From CAZHJG01 sp964533425 (GTDB taxonomy: Bacteria > Patescibacteriota > Saccharimonadia > Saccharimonadales > UBA4665), in NCBI GenBank assembly GCA_964533425.1, contig CAZHJG010000011.1:1-32161 (forward strand): DNA of 32,161 bases, in the 5' to 3' direction. The position numbers were made by a program, and so were the translations under genes. The notes below the pieces were generated by a model. The model saw nothing but the letters and a program-made list of their open reading frames with translations. It was not told the origin of the DNA and ran no database searches. The stretch's first letter is position 1. Each line of letters opens with the position of its first letter. This document shows positions 7,476 to 15,634 of this stretch, piece by piece.

Positions 7476-8650
7476 ATGTCCCTTGAAGCTATAAGAACAT
7501 CACTCCCCTGGCTCCCAGAAGAGTCATTCTGGCAACAAAACCAGGAACCGCTGCATGATTTATTCCAGATGGTAATCCGGCAACACCCTGGTAGAGGAGC
7601 TGAGATATTGCTTCCTGAAACCGAGGGAGTGGAGCCTTCGCCGGAAGCCATGCGCTGGATGTGGCAGCACTTTATGGGCAGGCAGCATGGCGCCATGGCG
7701 GGAGCGGATGGCAAAATACCGCTTGCTCGTCCGTCGGAATATCTCTACTGGCCGGATTTTAATCGCATTCATTATGGTGATCATTATCTGACCATACCCA
7801 GTAAGCTTGATGTCGGGCAAGAATATACGAAAGCATTCATTCTATCCGGAACGCAGCAAGAAAATGTTGACCGTTTGCTGGCGGTTACCGGTCACGATCC
7901 CAAAAATGAAAATGTTCGTGAAATTATTGTAATGAGTGGCCAGCGCTTGAGGGGTTGGGAAGCCCCCGGCGAAAAGTCAGTCGATGACTTGTTGACAGTT
8001 ACTGCTCAAATGAGCGGTGCCGATATGGAGCGGCTGCGTGACGACTCACCTTTCGTGCAATCAGAGCTTACTAAGCAGGGCCTGGTTGGGAAGGTCCGTT
8101 CGCCAGTGAATACGAGATGTGCCGCATGGCCGTCGAAGCGGTTTTCCAGAAGCGGATAAATTGGCAAGAATACCCGGTAGATATTACTAAAGACCCCGAT
8201 GCCGAACCTGCGGCATATGGCGAGCATGACGAACTAAGCATGCCGGCACGTTCAGAAGTTATGACTACTTACACGCTGCGTGATGAGCGAAAGGTGCATG
8301 TCGTTAATGCAAAAGCGGTGCAAAGAAATGGCAGTGGCTTGCCGCGAGCAACATCGGATTCACAGACCAGGGAAGCCGTTAATCTTTTGGTGCCTGAACA
8401 AAGCCAAGAGCGTATCGTGATCGCCTCGAGTATTCCGCACACACGGGCTGCTTTTGACGCTTTGGTGCGGATTATGACTATGCGTAGATCTGGTATTGAG
8501 CGGGCAGACGTTGTCACCGGTAAGTGGCTGCCTTGGAAGGAGTTATTGGCTGGCTTTGGTGAAATTCCGGCCACCCATAAAGCCGATAAACGCCTGCGAG
8601 CCATTGTGGCAGGCAAAGATCCGGACTCCAAAGAATTGTCTGATCTCTAA
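7476..8650 (+). pseudogene. Hypothetical protein with remote DUF218/YdcF-like features, split by a frameshift
   Basis: The first part reads 7476 to about 8093 (206 codons, ending QGLVGK). The protein then continues one frame back (GPFASEYEMCRMAVE...) to the TAA at 8650; in the original frame it runs into 22 unrelated residues and stops at 8159. Restoring one G in the AAGG at 8091-8094 gives a ~391-residue protein. I do not firmly recognise it. The order AFILSG....R, then IIVMSGQR, SEYEMCRMAVE, SQTRE and PHTRAAF recalls DUF218/YdcF proteins (SGG, E-A-x-x-M, NTxEN, HxxRA), a poorly defined envelope-associated family. No signal peptide or membrane helix is seen. It lies alone between the rml operon and a convergent methyltransferase gene. 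It may be a young pseudogene or a base-calling indel. Confidence 0.6.
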
Positions 8651-8666
8651 AAGACCGCTCTTGCTA

Positions 8667-9395
8667 CTATCCAACACACACAGCGTAGATTTCGGAGCAG
8701 TACTGCGGGAAGTCTTTGCCAAGTTCGAACATGCCTTCGATGAGTGATTCGTCTTTGAAGGTTAGCATTTGAGCGTTGGAGAGTAGCTTTAGGAAGATGC
8801 CGCCTTTAGCGATCGTGCTCAGACCGGCAGATTTGATATCCTGGTCTAGCTCTTCCCTGATATAGACACGACGGTGCCCAATTTCAATGTCTTGATCGTT
8901 AAGCTGATTTTCGCGCTCCAGCATACCAAGCTTGACGCCAAGGCGGCGGTGCAATGAGTCGGCGTTCGGCACGACCATAATAATCCGGCCGTCTTTGTTC
9001 AGCCACTTTTTGGCCCGCTTCAGAATCAGCTGTGGATCACCCACATGCTCTAGGACGTGCGACATAATGATTGTGTCGAATTTTTCCTTAGGCTCAAATT
9101 CCTCGAACAGGCTAGTGTACCCGCTGATGTTTTTGCTGAGTTTCTCGGCGGCCTTAACGTACTCTTCGGCAGCGTCTACCACCACCAGTTCGTCAAAGTC
9201 ATGGAATATGAACTTCGTCATCTCGCCGTCGGCAGGGCCCATTTCGAGACATTTCTTGCCATGGAAGAAGGGCTTGATGGAAACGTAAGAATACCAAACG
9301 ATTTTGGTGTAAAAACCCCACTCCGTGTTTTTGTACCAGCCGGAAACCTGCGTTAGGGTTTGCCGCTCTTTTTCTAGTAATTCATCTTTTGCCAT
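8667..9395 (-). CDS. Class I SAM-dependent methyltransferase
   Basis: A 242-residue protein with the Rossmann-fold SAM site: motif I CLEMGPADGEMTKFI at 49-63, acidic residue in VVVDAAEEYV (71-80), motif IV FDTIIMSHVLEHVGDP at 106-121, and GRIIMVVPNADSLHRR at 136-151. The layout follows small-molecule and sugar methyltransferases of the type-11 group. It is last in the minus-strand operon running from 14105; its start overlaps the upstream epimerase gene by 22 bases. No Shine-Dalgarno is obvious, consistent with coupled translation. By context it would methylate a sugar or sugar-linked group of the surface glycan; the acceptor cannot be told. Confidence 0.82.
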   Translation of the reverse strand: MAKDELLEKERQTLTQVSGWYKNTEWGFYTKIVWYSYVSIKPFFHGKKCLEMGPADGEMTKFIFHDFDELVVVDAAEEYVKAAEKLSKNISGYTSLFEEFEPKEKFDTIIMSHVLEHVGDPQLILKRAKKWLNKDGRIIMVVPNADSLHRRLGVKLGMLERENQLNDQDIEIGHRRVYIREELDQDIKSAGLSTIAKGGIFLKLLSNAQMLTFKDESLIEGMFELGKDFPQYCSEIYAVCVG

Positions 9396-10372
9396 CGTTC
9401 AGGGTACTCGCTTAACCATTGATATTCTTCCTTAATGCCGGCGGCCAGATCCACCTTTGGCTCCCAGCCTAGTAGTTCCTTCGCCTTATCGCGCGACTGT
9501 AGTAATTCTTTGAGCTCCTGCGGCAAGCGGATGCGCTCGGAGTATTTGGACTTCTCGCCTTCTTTGAGATCCTCGTGGATGATTTCGACCGTCTTGCCGC
9601 TAGCCTGCTTGATCAAGTCGGCTAACGTGTTGATGTCAGTACCTTTGGCGGTCGAAACGTTAAATACTTCGTTATCGGCTTTGGCGTCATCGAGACAGAG
9701 CATATTCATGTTAACTACGTCTTTAACGTTGATGAAATCGCGGACCTGTTTACCATCGCCAAAAATAACGAGCGGTCGGTCTTCGAGCGCGCATTTTAGG
9801 AAGATGGTGAGTACGCGTCCGTACCATTCCCGCGTGCCGTACACGATACCGTAACGAAGTCCGGTGATCTTGAGGCCGTTGGCCTCCTGAAAGATAGCGG
9901 CGTATTTCTCGGTTGCCAATTTACTGACGCCGTATGCCCAGTTCGGCTCAGTTGGGTGCGTAGCTTCACGCTGCGGCGTATCGACGGCCTGGCCGTAAAC
10001 ACCGGCCGAAGAAGCCATAACGATCTTGGGGATGCCTTGTTCGACGGCTGCCTTAAAAACGTTCAGTGTACCAACGGTATTGGTTATAAGGTCCTCCACC
10101 GGATCATCGATGGCCCGCATGATTTCCAACTGAGCAGCCAGGTGCAATATCAAATCCTGCCCCTTAACGACTTTTGCTAGATCTGCTGCATCAAGAATGC
10201 TGCCTTCTACGAGATTGATGTCGCCTTTTACGTTCTCAAGGTTTTCGCGCAGTCCGGTTCGGAAATTGTCCAGTACAGTAACGGTTGCGTCTTCCTTTAA
10301 AAGACGCTCCACACTGTGTGAACCGATGAACCCGGCCCCGCCGGTCACTAATACCTTTTTGCCTTTTATCAT
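9374..10372 (-). CDS. NAD-dependent epimerase/dehydratase (extended SDR, UDP-glucose 4-epimerase-like)
   Basis: A 332-residue extended short-chain dehydrogenase acting on a nucleotide sugar. It shows VLVTGGAGFIGSHS at 7-20, LHLAAQ at 77-82, SSAGVYG at 121-127 and the catalytic YGVSK (Tyr147, Lys151), then the R-x-G-x-x-Y-G-x segment and the substrate-domain DFINVKDVV. The start is supported by AGGAGG four bases before the ATG. It overlaps the preceding HAD gene as ATGA and the following methyltransferase gene by 22 bases. Exact reaction (4-epimerase, 4,6-dehydratase or other) is not decidable by eye. It differs clearly from RmlB and from the SDR at 19106. Confidence 0.85.
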   Translation of the reverse strand: MIKGKKVLVTGGAGFIGSHSVERLLKEDATVTVLDNFRTGLRENLENVKGDINLVEGSILDAADLAKVVKGQDLILHLAAQLEIMRAIDDPVEDLITNTVGTLNVFKAAVEQGIPKIVMASSAGVYGQAVDTPQREATHPTEPNWAYGVSKLATEKYAAIFQEANGLKITGLRYGIVYGTREWYGRVLTIFLKCALEDRPLVIFGDGKQVRDFINVKDVVNMNMLCLDDAKADNEVFNVSTAKGTDINTLADLIKQASGKTVEIIHEDLKEGEKSKYSERIRLPQELKELLQSRDKAKELLGWEPKVDLAAGIKEEYQWLSEYPERWQKMNY

Positions 10373-10977
10373 GCTGCCTCCTTCTTTATATTATGAATGA
10401 TTGCCACAGCGTCAGACAAATTATCCGCCCGAAAAGCTTTGTCACTGCTTTTGATCTCGGTTTTACTGCCGATCAGCACTGAGTATAGCCCGGCCCGATG
10501 CGCCAGTTCAGTGTCGTGAAAAGTGTCGCCGACCATCACGGCCTCAGACGGATTAACGTGGAGTTGCCCGAGGATGATCTCGAGACCTTCGGGATGTGGC
10601 TTCAGCCGTGAGACGTCCTCGCGACCGACAATAAAGTAGGACCGGGGGTCGATGCCGCATAGTTCGAGAAAACGTTCAGCAACCTGGCGAGAATTACGGG
10701 TCAATATAGCTACTTCATACTCGCCTTCAAGCTCGCCAAAAACCTTGGCTACTTCTGGAGATATGTGTGCATTATCCAGTGAGGCCGTCTCATGATTGGT
10801 TATTGCCTTCAGGGTTTCCGTATCATCTGCTCCGATCAGCTCTTCGACCCGCTCGCCGAAGCTTTGATCGTCCCGCTTACCTGCCCGTTGCTTTACGGCG
10901 CCCCAATCTATAGGCAGGTCGACGAGTGTTCCATCAAGATCGAAGATGATCGCTTTTATGCCTGAGCTGATTCCCAT
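10369..10977 (-). CDS. HAD-superfamily phosphatase
   Basis: A 202-residue HAD hydrolase of the phosphoglycolate phosphatase-like group with a helical cap. Motif I is IIFDLDGTLVD (nucleophile Asp13, acid Asp15), motif II is the ILTRNS segment, motif III the Lys in RLKPHPEG, and motif IV is VGDTFHDTE. It lies between the ATP-grasp gene (22-base overlap) and the epimerase gene (ATGA overlap), so it is tightly coupled to both. In such a locus it may remove a phosphate from a sugar or acyl intermediate. That link to the ATP-grasp enzyme is inference from adjacency. Confidence 0.85.
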   Translation of the reverse strand: MGISSGIKAIIFDLDGTLVDLPIDWGAVKQRAGKRDDQSFGERVEELIGADDTETLKAITNHETASLDNAHISPEVAKVFGELEGEYEVAILTRNSRQVAERFLELCGIDPRSYFIVGREDVSRLKPHPEGLEIILGQLHVNPSEAVMVGDTFHDTELAHRAGLYSVLIGSKTEIKSSDKAFRADNLSDAVAIIHNIKKEAA

Positions 10978-12020
10978 TCACCCTCTTTGACAAGCTTAAA
11001 GCCCATGTCGATCATGCGCACCCAGTACAAATCGTCTGCTAGCGCGTTTAGCTGTTGAGGTTTCTTCGCAAGCTTGCTGGTCATGCCAAGTTCGAGGTAC
11101 ATGGCAGGCATATTTAAGCCGGCGTGAGCAAAGAAGTTGCTGGTAGTGAAAAAGCGGCCGATGTTGATTTCGGTAACTTTTGGCACACCGTCAGATCCCT
11201 CTTTCATATCGACACAGTACACACCATGTGGCTTATCGCTGGTAGCACGCACGGCGGCTTGGCCGACCTCATTGATGTCATCGCGGTTAACGGTTTTGGC
11301 GACCGATGGCGAAGAGGTTTGTCCGCTCGGTGTTAGGTTACCGAAGATATACTCAATGCGTTCACGTGCCTGGGCTGATATCAGTTCGCCTTCGTACCAC
11401 AGACTCTGCCAGGCATACTCATGACCAGGCAGGAATTCGCTGACCATGAAGTCGGGGTAATTCAGACCGCGGAAATGATTCCAGTAATCAATCCACGCAT
11501 CAGCTTGATAAACGCTATCGACCGGCAAGCTGGCGCGCGAACCGGCACCACGGATAGCCCGGATCCAGACTTTAGGATGATCCTTCAGGAGTTGCTTGAG
11601 TGAAGCTTCCAGGCTGGCCTTGTCAGTAACGTGAAAGGCATCGGGTACAGCCACACCTTTTTCTTTCAGCACAGCGTTAAATTTCATTTTGTCGTGGCAT
11701 AGCTCAACCTCGGCGTTAGCTGGTAAAAACGTCTTGGCTTTGATTTTATCGGTGTTTTGCGCCCAAAAGGCGACTTCGACATCCGGCTGTGGGTGCAGAA
11801 AGTCAATATTCTCTCGGTCGATAATTTTGTTGATGGTCTCAACATATTTAGAGTCTGTCACGGGCGGTACCAGATACTTTTTGTCAATATTCATAAGCTC
11901 CAGGTGATACTTTTTGGCATCCGTACCAACAACGTATAGGTCCTTGTTTGCCAGCTTCAGTGCGTCACAAAAGTTATAAGCTGCTGATCCGCCTGCTCCC
12001 GTTAGTAGTATCCGTGTCAT
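10956..12020 (-). CDS. ATP-grasp enzyme (carbamoyl-phosphate-synthase-like)
   Basis: A 354-residue protein with an N-terminal Rossmann-like preATP-grasp domain (RILLTGAGGSAAYNFCDALK, 3-22) and an ATP-grasp fold. The latter is seen in CHDKMKFNAVLKEKGVAVP, then VWIRAIRGAGSRAS (phosphate-binding loop), MVSEFLPGHEYAWQSL, and VTEINIGRF near the C-terminus with Glu and Asn for metal binding. Family members ligate a carboxylate to an amine or thiol via an acyl phosphate. AGGAGG seven bases before the ATG gives a clear start. It sits between the Gfo/Idh gene (11-base gap) and the HAD gene (22-base overlap). Likely role is amide-linking an acid to an amino sugar, or building its acyl donor; substrate is unknown. 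Confidence 0.8.
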   Translation of the reverse strand: MTRILLTGAGGSAAYNFCDALKLANKDLYVVGTDAKKYHLELMNIDKKYLVPPVTDSKYVETINKIIDRENIDFLHPQPDVEVAFWAQNTDKIKAKTFLPANAEVELCHDKMKFNAVLKEKGVAVPDAFHVTDKASLEASLKQLLKDHPKVWIRAIRGAGSRASLPVDSVYQADAWIDYWNHFRGLNYPDFMVSEFLPGHEYAWQSLWYEGELISAQARERIEYIFGNLTPSGQTSSPSVAKTVNRDDINEVGQAAVRATSDKPHGVYCVDMKEGSDGVPKVTEINIGRFFTTSNFFAHAGLNMPAMYLELGMTSKLAKKPQQLNALADDLYWVRMIDMGFKLVKEGEWESAQA

Positions 12021-12031
12021 ACGCCTCCTAA

Positions 12032-13009
12032 TTACTTTCTAACTGCTTCAAGCGCCCATTTGAGTGCCTCGCGGGCCGCCACCGGGTCCACAAGGTGTGC
12101 GTTTTTGTCTCCATGTATCTTGGCACGAAATGCTCTGAGCTCTACTGCCAAGGGCTCTTCAAAATCAACCTTAATGACTTGCTTTTCGGGTTCGCCCATC
12201 TTGCCAACGAAATTTGAGAAATTACTTTTGGAGATTGGTTCCATATTATGTTTGTAGTATTCAAGCTCTTGGGTAATGTAGTTACCCTCCAAATAGCCAG
12301 CTGAACCGGTGATACCAATGGTCCGGATTTTTACCGGTGTCAGCCAGTTAGCTTGCACGAAACCGGAAGCGTCACCGTAGTCCATGAGTATTTCAGCCGA
12401 GTCTATTTCCTTAGAGTGGTGCGTTCGTGAGCCATGACTGTAAATCTTCTTCGGCTGTTGTCCAAGTACGTGGCTCGTGATGTCAATGTCGTGCACGGCC
12501 AGATCAATAATGACATCTGTTTTCGGTTCCACCGCCGGGAAACCGCCGACACGTTTGCAGACTACTGAGGTTACTTTGCCCACCTTGCCGTCATCAACCA
12601 TTTTTTTCAATTTTCGTATCAGCGGGTTGTAATGCTCAATGTGCCCGACCGTGAAAACCACACCTTGCTTTTTGGCAAGCTTGATAAGCGCGTCAGCTTC
12701 AGCTACTGTGCTGGCAATCGGTTTTTCGACTAAGCAATGAATGCCGCGTTCGAGCGCTGCCGTCGCGACTTTGGCATGAAAAGGTGTCGGTACGACTATT
12801 GATACAGCATCGGGTTTTAGCTCATCGAGCATTTTTCCAAAATCAGTAAAATGCTGAGCTTTGTATTCGGCAGCAAGTGCTTTGGTGTCTGGGTCGATGT
12901 CGGCTAGTCCAACCAGTTCGAACTCCGGTAGCAAAAAGTAATTACGCAGATGGTTCCTGCCCATGTTACCCGCCCCGATCACCGCTACGCGAGTTTTCGG
13001 ACTAGACAC
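12032..13009 (-). CDS. Gfo/Idh/MocA-family oxidoreductase (nucleotide-sugar 3-dehydrogenase-like)
   Basis: A 325-residue NAD(P)-dependent oxidoreductase with the Rossmann loop VAVIGAGNMGRNH at 8-20, the family motif EKP at 95-97 (HCLVEKPIAS) and a C-terminal domain with DLAVHDIDI, whose His/Asp pair is typical of the sugar-binding site. Translation begins with GTG at 13009, supported by AGGAGG upstream, and overlaps the aminotransferase stop by eight bases. Together with that aminotransferase it resembles WlbA/WbpB plus WlbE/WbpE, which oxidise C3 of UDP-GlcNAc-derived sugars and then aminate it. The matching N-acetyltransferase (WlbB/WbpD type) is absent here, so the product is uncertain. 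Confidence 0.85.
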   Translation of the reverse strand: MSSPKTRVAVIGAGNMGRNHLRNYFLLPEFELVGLADIDPDTKALAAEYKAQHFTDFGKMLDELKPDAVSIVVPTPFHAKVATAALERGIHCLVEKPIASTVAEADALIKLAKKQGVVFTVGHIEHYNPLIRKLKKMVDDGKVGKVTSVVCKRVGGFPAVEPKTDVIIDLAVHDIDITSHVLGQQPKKIYSHGSRTHHSKEIDSAEILMDYGDASGFVQANWLTPVKIRTIGITGSAGYLEGNYITQELEYYKHNMEPISKSNFSNFVGKMGEPEKQVIKVDFEEPLAVELRAFRAKIHGDKNAHLVDPVAAREALKWALEAVRK

Positions 13010-14105
13010 TGGCCACCTCCTGTAAAGCAGCTGCGATTTTGCGGGCGTTAGTTTCGCTCACCTTTGGATGAACCGGCAGTGACAAAACCTGCGCGGCTGC
13101 CTTTTCGGCTTCCGGGAAATCTCCAGCTTTGAACCCCCCGCTTTTAGCGATGTGAGGAATGGTGTGCAATGGTTTCGGATAATAGACCCCTGAGCCAATG
13201 CCGCGTTTCTTTAGCTCCACGATTAATGCTTCGCGACTAACGGGAAAGGCGTCGGTCAGGCGGATGGTGTACTGATGGTAGACATGTGAGCGTCCTTTTT
13301 TAGCCTGCGGTATAACGATACCTTTAATACCGTTCAGTCCTTCATCAAAAATCCGCGCGTTGCGGTTTCGGGCTTCGTTAAACTCATCCGCCTTTTTCAG
13401 TTGCTCAACGGCGATGGCAGCTTGCAGATCAGTCATGCGGTAGTTATAACCAATGCCTTCATACTGGTACGGGCCGCTCATGCCGTGTTGCCGGAACTGT
13501 TTGATGGCCGCTAAATGTGCTTCGTCATTCGTGGTAACCATACCGCCTTCGCCGGACATGATATTCTTGGTGGCGTATAGCGAGAAGCAGCCTAGATCAC
13601 CCAGGCCACCGGCCTTCTTGTCGCCATATGTGGCACCGATCGCTTGGCATGCATCTTCGACAACTTTGAGGCCGTGCCTGTCGGCGATAGCCTGTATTTC
13701 ATCATAATCACAGACTTGGCCATAGAGGTGAACGGGCATGATCGCCTTTGTTTTGCTTGTCACCGCTGACTCAATTTTGCTGACATCGATATTGAATGAC
13801 TCAGGCTCGATATCCACCAACACCGGTTTGGCGCCTAGAAAGAGGATTGGATTGATCGTCGCTATGAAGCTGAATGGCGTCGTAATGACTTCATCGCCTG
13901 GACCCACCCCGGCCGCATGCAAAGCCGCATGCAAAGCCGCTGTGCCGCTGTTTACGGCAGCGGCATACTCAGTCCCGCAATATTCGGCAAAGGCCGCTTC
14001 CAGCTCAGCGACTTTTGGTCCCTGCGCCAGCATACCTGAAGTCAGCACTTCGTTTACGGCGGCAATCTCCTCAAGACCAATCTCTGGCGAAGCTATGTGA
14101 ATCAT
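13002..14105 (-). CDS. DegT/DnrJ/EryC1/StrS PLP-dependent sugar aminotransferase
   Basis: Transfers an amino group to a keto nucleotide sugar. The 367-residue protein is full length. It has the N-terminal GMLAQGPKVAELE, NSGTAALHAAL (52-62), GDEVITTPFSF (70-80), the PLP-ring-facing VVEDACQAIGA (148-158), the Schiff-base lysine Lys180 in FSLYATKNI, and GYNYRMTDLQAA. It heads the minus-strand operon; a TATAAT box lies 18 bases before the ATG and a weak GTAGGG lies nearer. The next gene, a Gfo/Idh dehydrogenase, would make its keto substrate. This arrangement points to an amino sugar in the surface glycan, most likely amino at C3 by analogy with WbpB/WbpE. Confidence 0.9.
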   Translation of the reverse strand: MIHIASPEIGLEEIAAVNEVLTSGMLAQGPKVAELEAAFAEYCGTEYAAAVNSGTAALHAALHAAGVGPGDEVITTPFSFIATINPILFLGAKPVLVDIEPESFNIDVSKIESAVTSKTKAIMPVHLYGQVCDYDEIQAIADRHGLKVVEDACQAIGATYGDKKAGGLGDLGCFSLYATKNIMSGEGGMVTTNDEAHLAAIKQFRQHGMSGPYQYEGIGYNYRMTDLQAAIAVEQLKKADEFNEARNRNARIFDEGLNGIKGIVIPQAKKGRSHVYHQYTIRLTDAFPVSREALIVELKKRGIGSGVYYPKPLHTIPHIAKSGGFKAGDFPEAEKAAAQVLSLPVHPKVSETNARKIAAALQEVASV

Positions 14106-14123
14106 AAAACCCTACTTGGTTCT

Positions 14124-14129
14124 ATTATA
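14124..14129 (-). promoter_or_regulatory. Putative -10 box of the aminotransferase operon
   Basis: TATAAT on the minus strand lies 18 bases upstream of the ATG at 14105, inside the 82-base gap after the DUF2142 gene. The predicted leader is about 11 bases. No clear -35 is seen. Confidence 0.4.
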
Positions 14130-14187
14130 AAGTGTTTGTTTTTTTTCAGAAAGCTTGAGCTGGATAAGAACCTCTTTTGTGAGGATT

Positions 14188-15600
14188 TTAGACATTATGT
14201 ATGAAATAGCGTACGTAAATTGTGATAACGCTGCACACAAGTAAGAATACTGGTAATCCTATAGCCACATTTCTGTAAAGACGCTGGCTAACGCGTATTG
14301 AGTTGCCATATAGGAGTGGTACCAAAAGCAGCACAATTGGTAAGTAGTAACGGCCTTGTAAGCCTACAATAATCTTAAAGCCTACTGGTGTAAAGTACAG
14401 ATACAACGAAGCGCTAATGGCCAAAAGATAAAAGAGTACCATTCCCCAAACCAGTAATCTCTCCTTGGCGCTCAACCAAGCCTTGGTAAGTTTTTGCCCC
14501 TCGACACTGGCGAACATCAAAAGTGCCAGTCCGACATAACCGACAACCACGATGTTTTCAGCCAGCGGCGTATCAAGCCAGCCAAAATCACCAATAAATG
14601 ACCGGGTTATGGTATCTCCCCAGTTATAGAAATACGTGTTCCAAAGAACATTCACGAAACTTTCGGGACTACGAATGATGAAATGCGCTTGGGCGGTTGG
14701 ATTTTGATGATTAAAGTAAGCGGCGCTGACATCAATACTGTGCACGAACCAGAACCACGCCAAAAAGCAGGCAAACGGTATAGCCATAAGCCCGAGTTTT
14801 AACCATACACCGAGTCGCTTGGATATTGGCAGCCGATCGTTTCCAAGCAGCAGAACCAGTGGTAAGAAAACAAACATGATCTGCTTGCTCATAGCCATAA
14901 GAATGCCCATAAGGAGTAAAATGGCAACTTCAAGCCAGGTTATTTTCGCCGTCTTTTCGCGGAGCTTTAATATAAAGGTCAGGAACAAGACAAGACTGCC
15001 AATAGTTACAGCATCGGCATTAATAGTAGCCCCCTGGAAGAGCATCATTGGCAAAAGCCCGATGGCTACAAGCGCCCATTTCTTGCGTGGCAGGAAGCGT
15101 ATACCAAACGCAATGGCCGTGATGAGGAAGACTAGGTCGGCTAATCGAGCCATGTAAAACAAGGCTATTGGCCGCGCTTGGAATACTCTACCGGCTGCCA
15201 CGGCTGTCGCTGATGGTAAATAGGCAAGTGGTGAATACTGCGCAGTTGCCGAAAAGTCATAGGATTTTTTGTGGCTAGCGTTAAGCCTAACGGAAGCGGC
15301 GTGCCGGGTTTCAGCCGTATGATATTTGTGCTGCGGATAGAATTCCAGGTTGGCAGCATCGGTAGCGCTCACGATTTGTCCAAGTGATGTAGGTAAGTTG
15401 CCGCCGGCACCGCCTTTTATGGAATCAACGACGAAGTTCCCTTCCGAGATCTGATATACCCGGTAGAAGTGAACAATCTCGTCAGCACCTTGGAATGGCG
15501 GCGTAATGATTACGAAGGCGATGCCAAAAATGGCGGCCATGATCACAAAGAACCTGACTGGTCCGTGCCGCAGTACAACGTCTTTTACCGCCCCCAACAT
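14188..15600 (-). CDS. DUF2142 family polytopic membrane protein (GT-C-like)
   Basis: A 470-residue integral membrane protein with about 10-12 hydrophobic segments. After the first helix it has the DUF2142 signature PPFQGADEIVHFYRVYQIS (34-52), whose Asp40-Glu41 and His44 in the first outer loop match the acidic pair of GT-C glycosyltransferases. Near the end is GLQGRYYLPIVLLLVPLLYG, also typical. DUF2142 proteins are common in polysaccharide loci and are thought to use polyprenyl-linked sugars, but their reaction is not established. A TACAAT box seven bases before the ATG and no Shine-Dalgarno suggest its own leaderless transcript. A distant relative is at 25554-27074. Confidence 0.85.
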   Translation of the reverse strand: MLGAVKDVVLRHGPVRFFVIMAAIFGIAFVIITPPFQGADEIVHFYRVYQISEGNFVVDSIKGGAGGNLPTSLGQIVSATDAANLEFYPQHKYHTAETRHAASVRLNASHKKSYDFSATAQYSPLAYLPSATAVAAGRVFQARPIALFYMARLADLVFLITAIAFGIRFLPRKKWALVAIGLLPMMLFQGATINADAVTIGSLVLFLTFILKLREKTAKITWLEVAILLLMGILMAMSKQIMFVFLPLVLLLGNDRLPISKRLGVWLKLGLMAIPFACFLAWFWFVHSIDVSAAYFNHQNPTAQAHFIIRSPESFVNVLWNTYFYNWGDTITRSFIGDFGWLDTPLAENIVVVGYVGLALLMFASVEGQKLTKAWLSAKERLLVWGMVLFYLLAISASLYLYFTPVGFKIIVGLQGRYYLPIVLLLVPLLYGNSIRVSQRLYRNVAIGLPVFLLVCSVITIYVRYFIHNV

Positions 15601-15607
15601 TGCACTT

Positions 15608-15613
15608 ATTGTA
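15608..15613 (-). promoter_or_regulatory. Putative -10 box, leaderless type, DUF2142 gene
   Basis: TACAAT on the minus strand, then exactly seven bases, then the ATG at 15600. This is the same spacing as at manC and at 7476. No Shine-Dalgarno and no clear -35 are visible. Confidence 0.45.
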
Positions 15614-15634
15614 GCAGTTTATGTGTATTGCGCG

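Noticed and set aside
8085..8100. Programmed -1 ribosomal frameshift
   Set aside because: No X-XXY-YYZ slippery heptamer lies at the switch point and no clear stimulatory hairpin follows. A lost G is simpler.
13912..13935. Tandem 12-base direct repeat inside the aminotransferase gene
   Set aside because: It encodes the helix after NSGTAALH, and the length between that motif and GPGDEV matches the family. It is codon-level similarity of an Ala/Leu/His-rich helix, not an added repeat.
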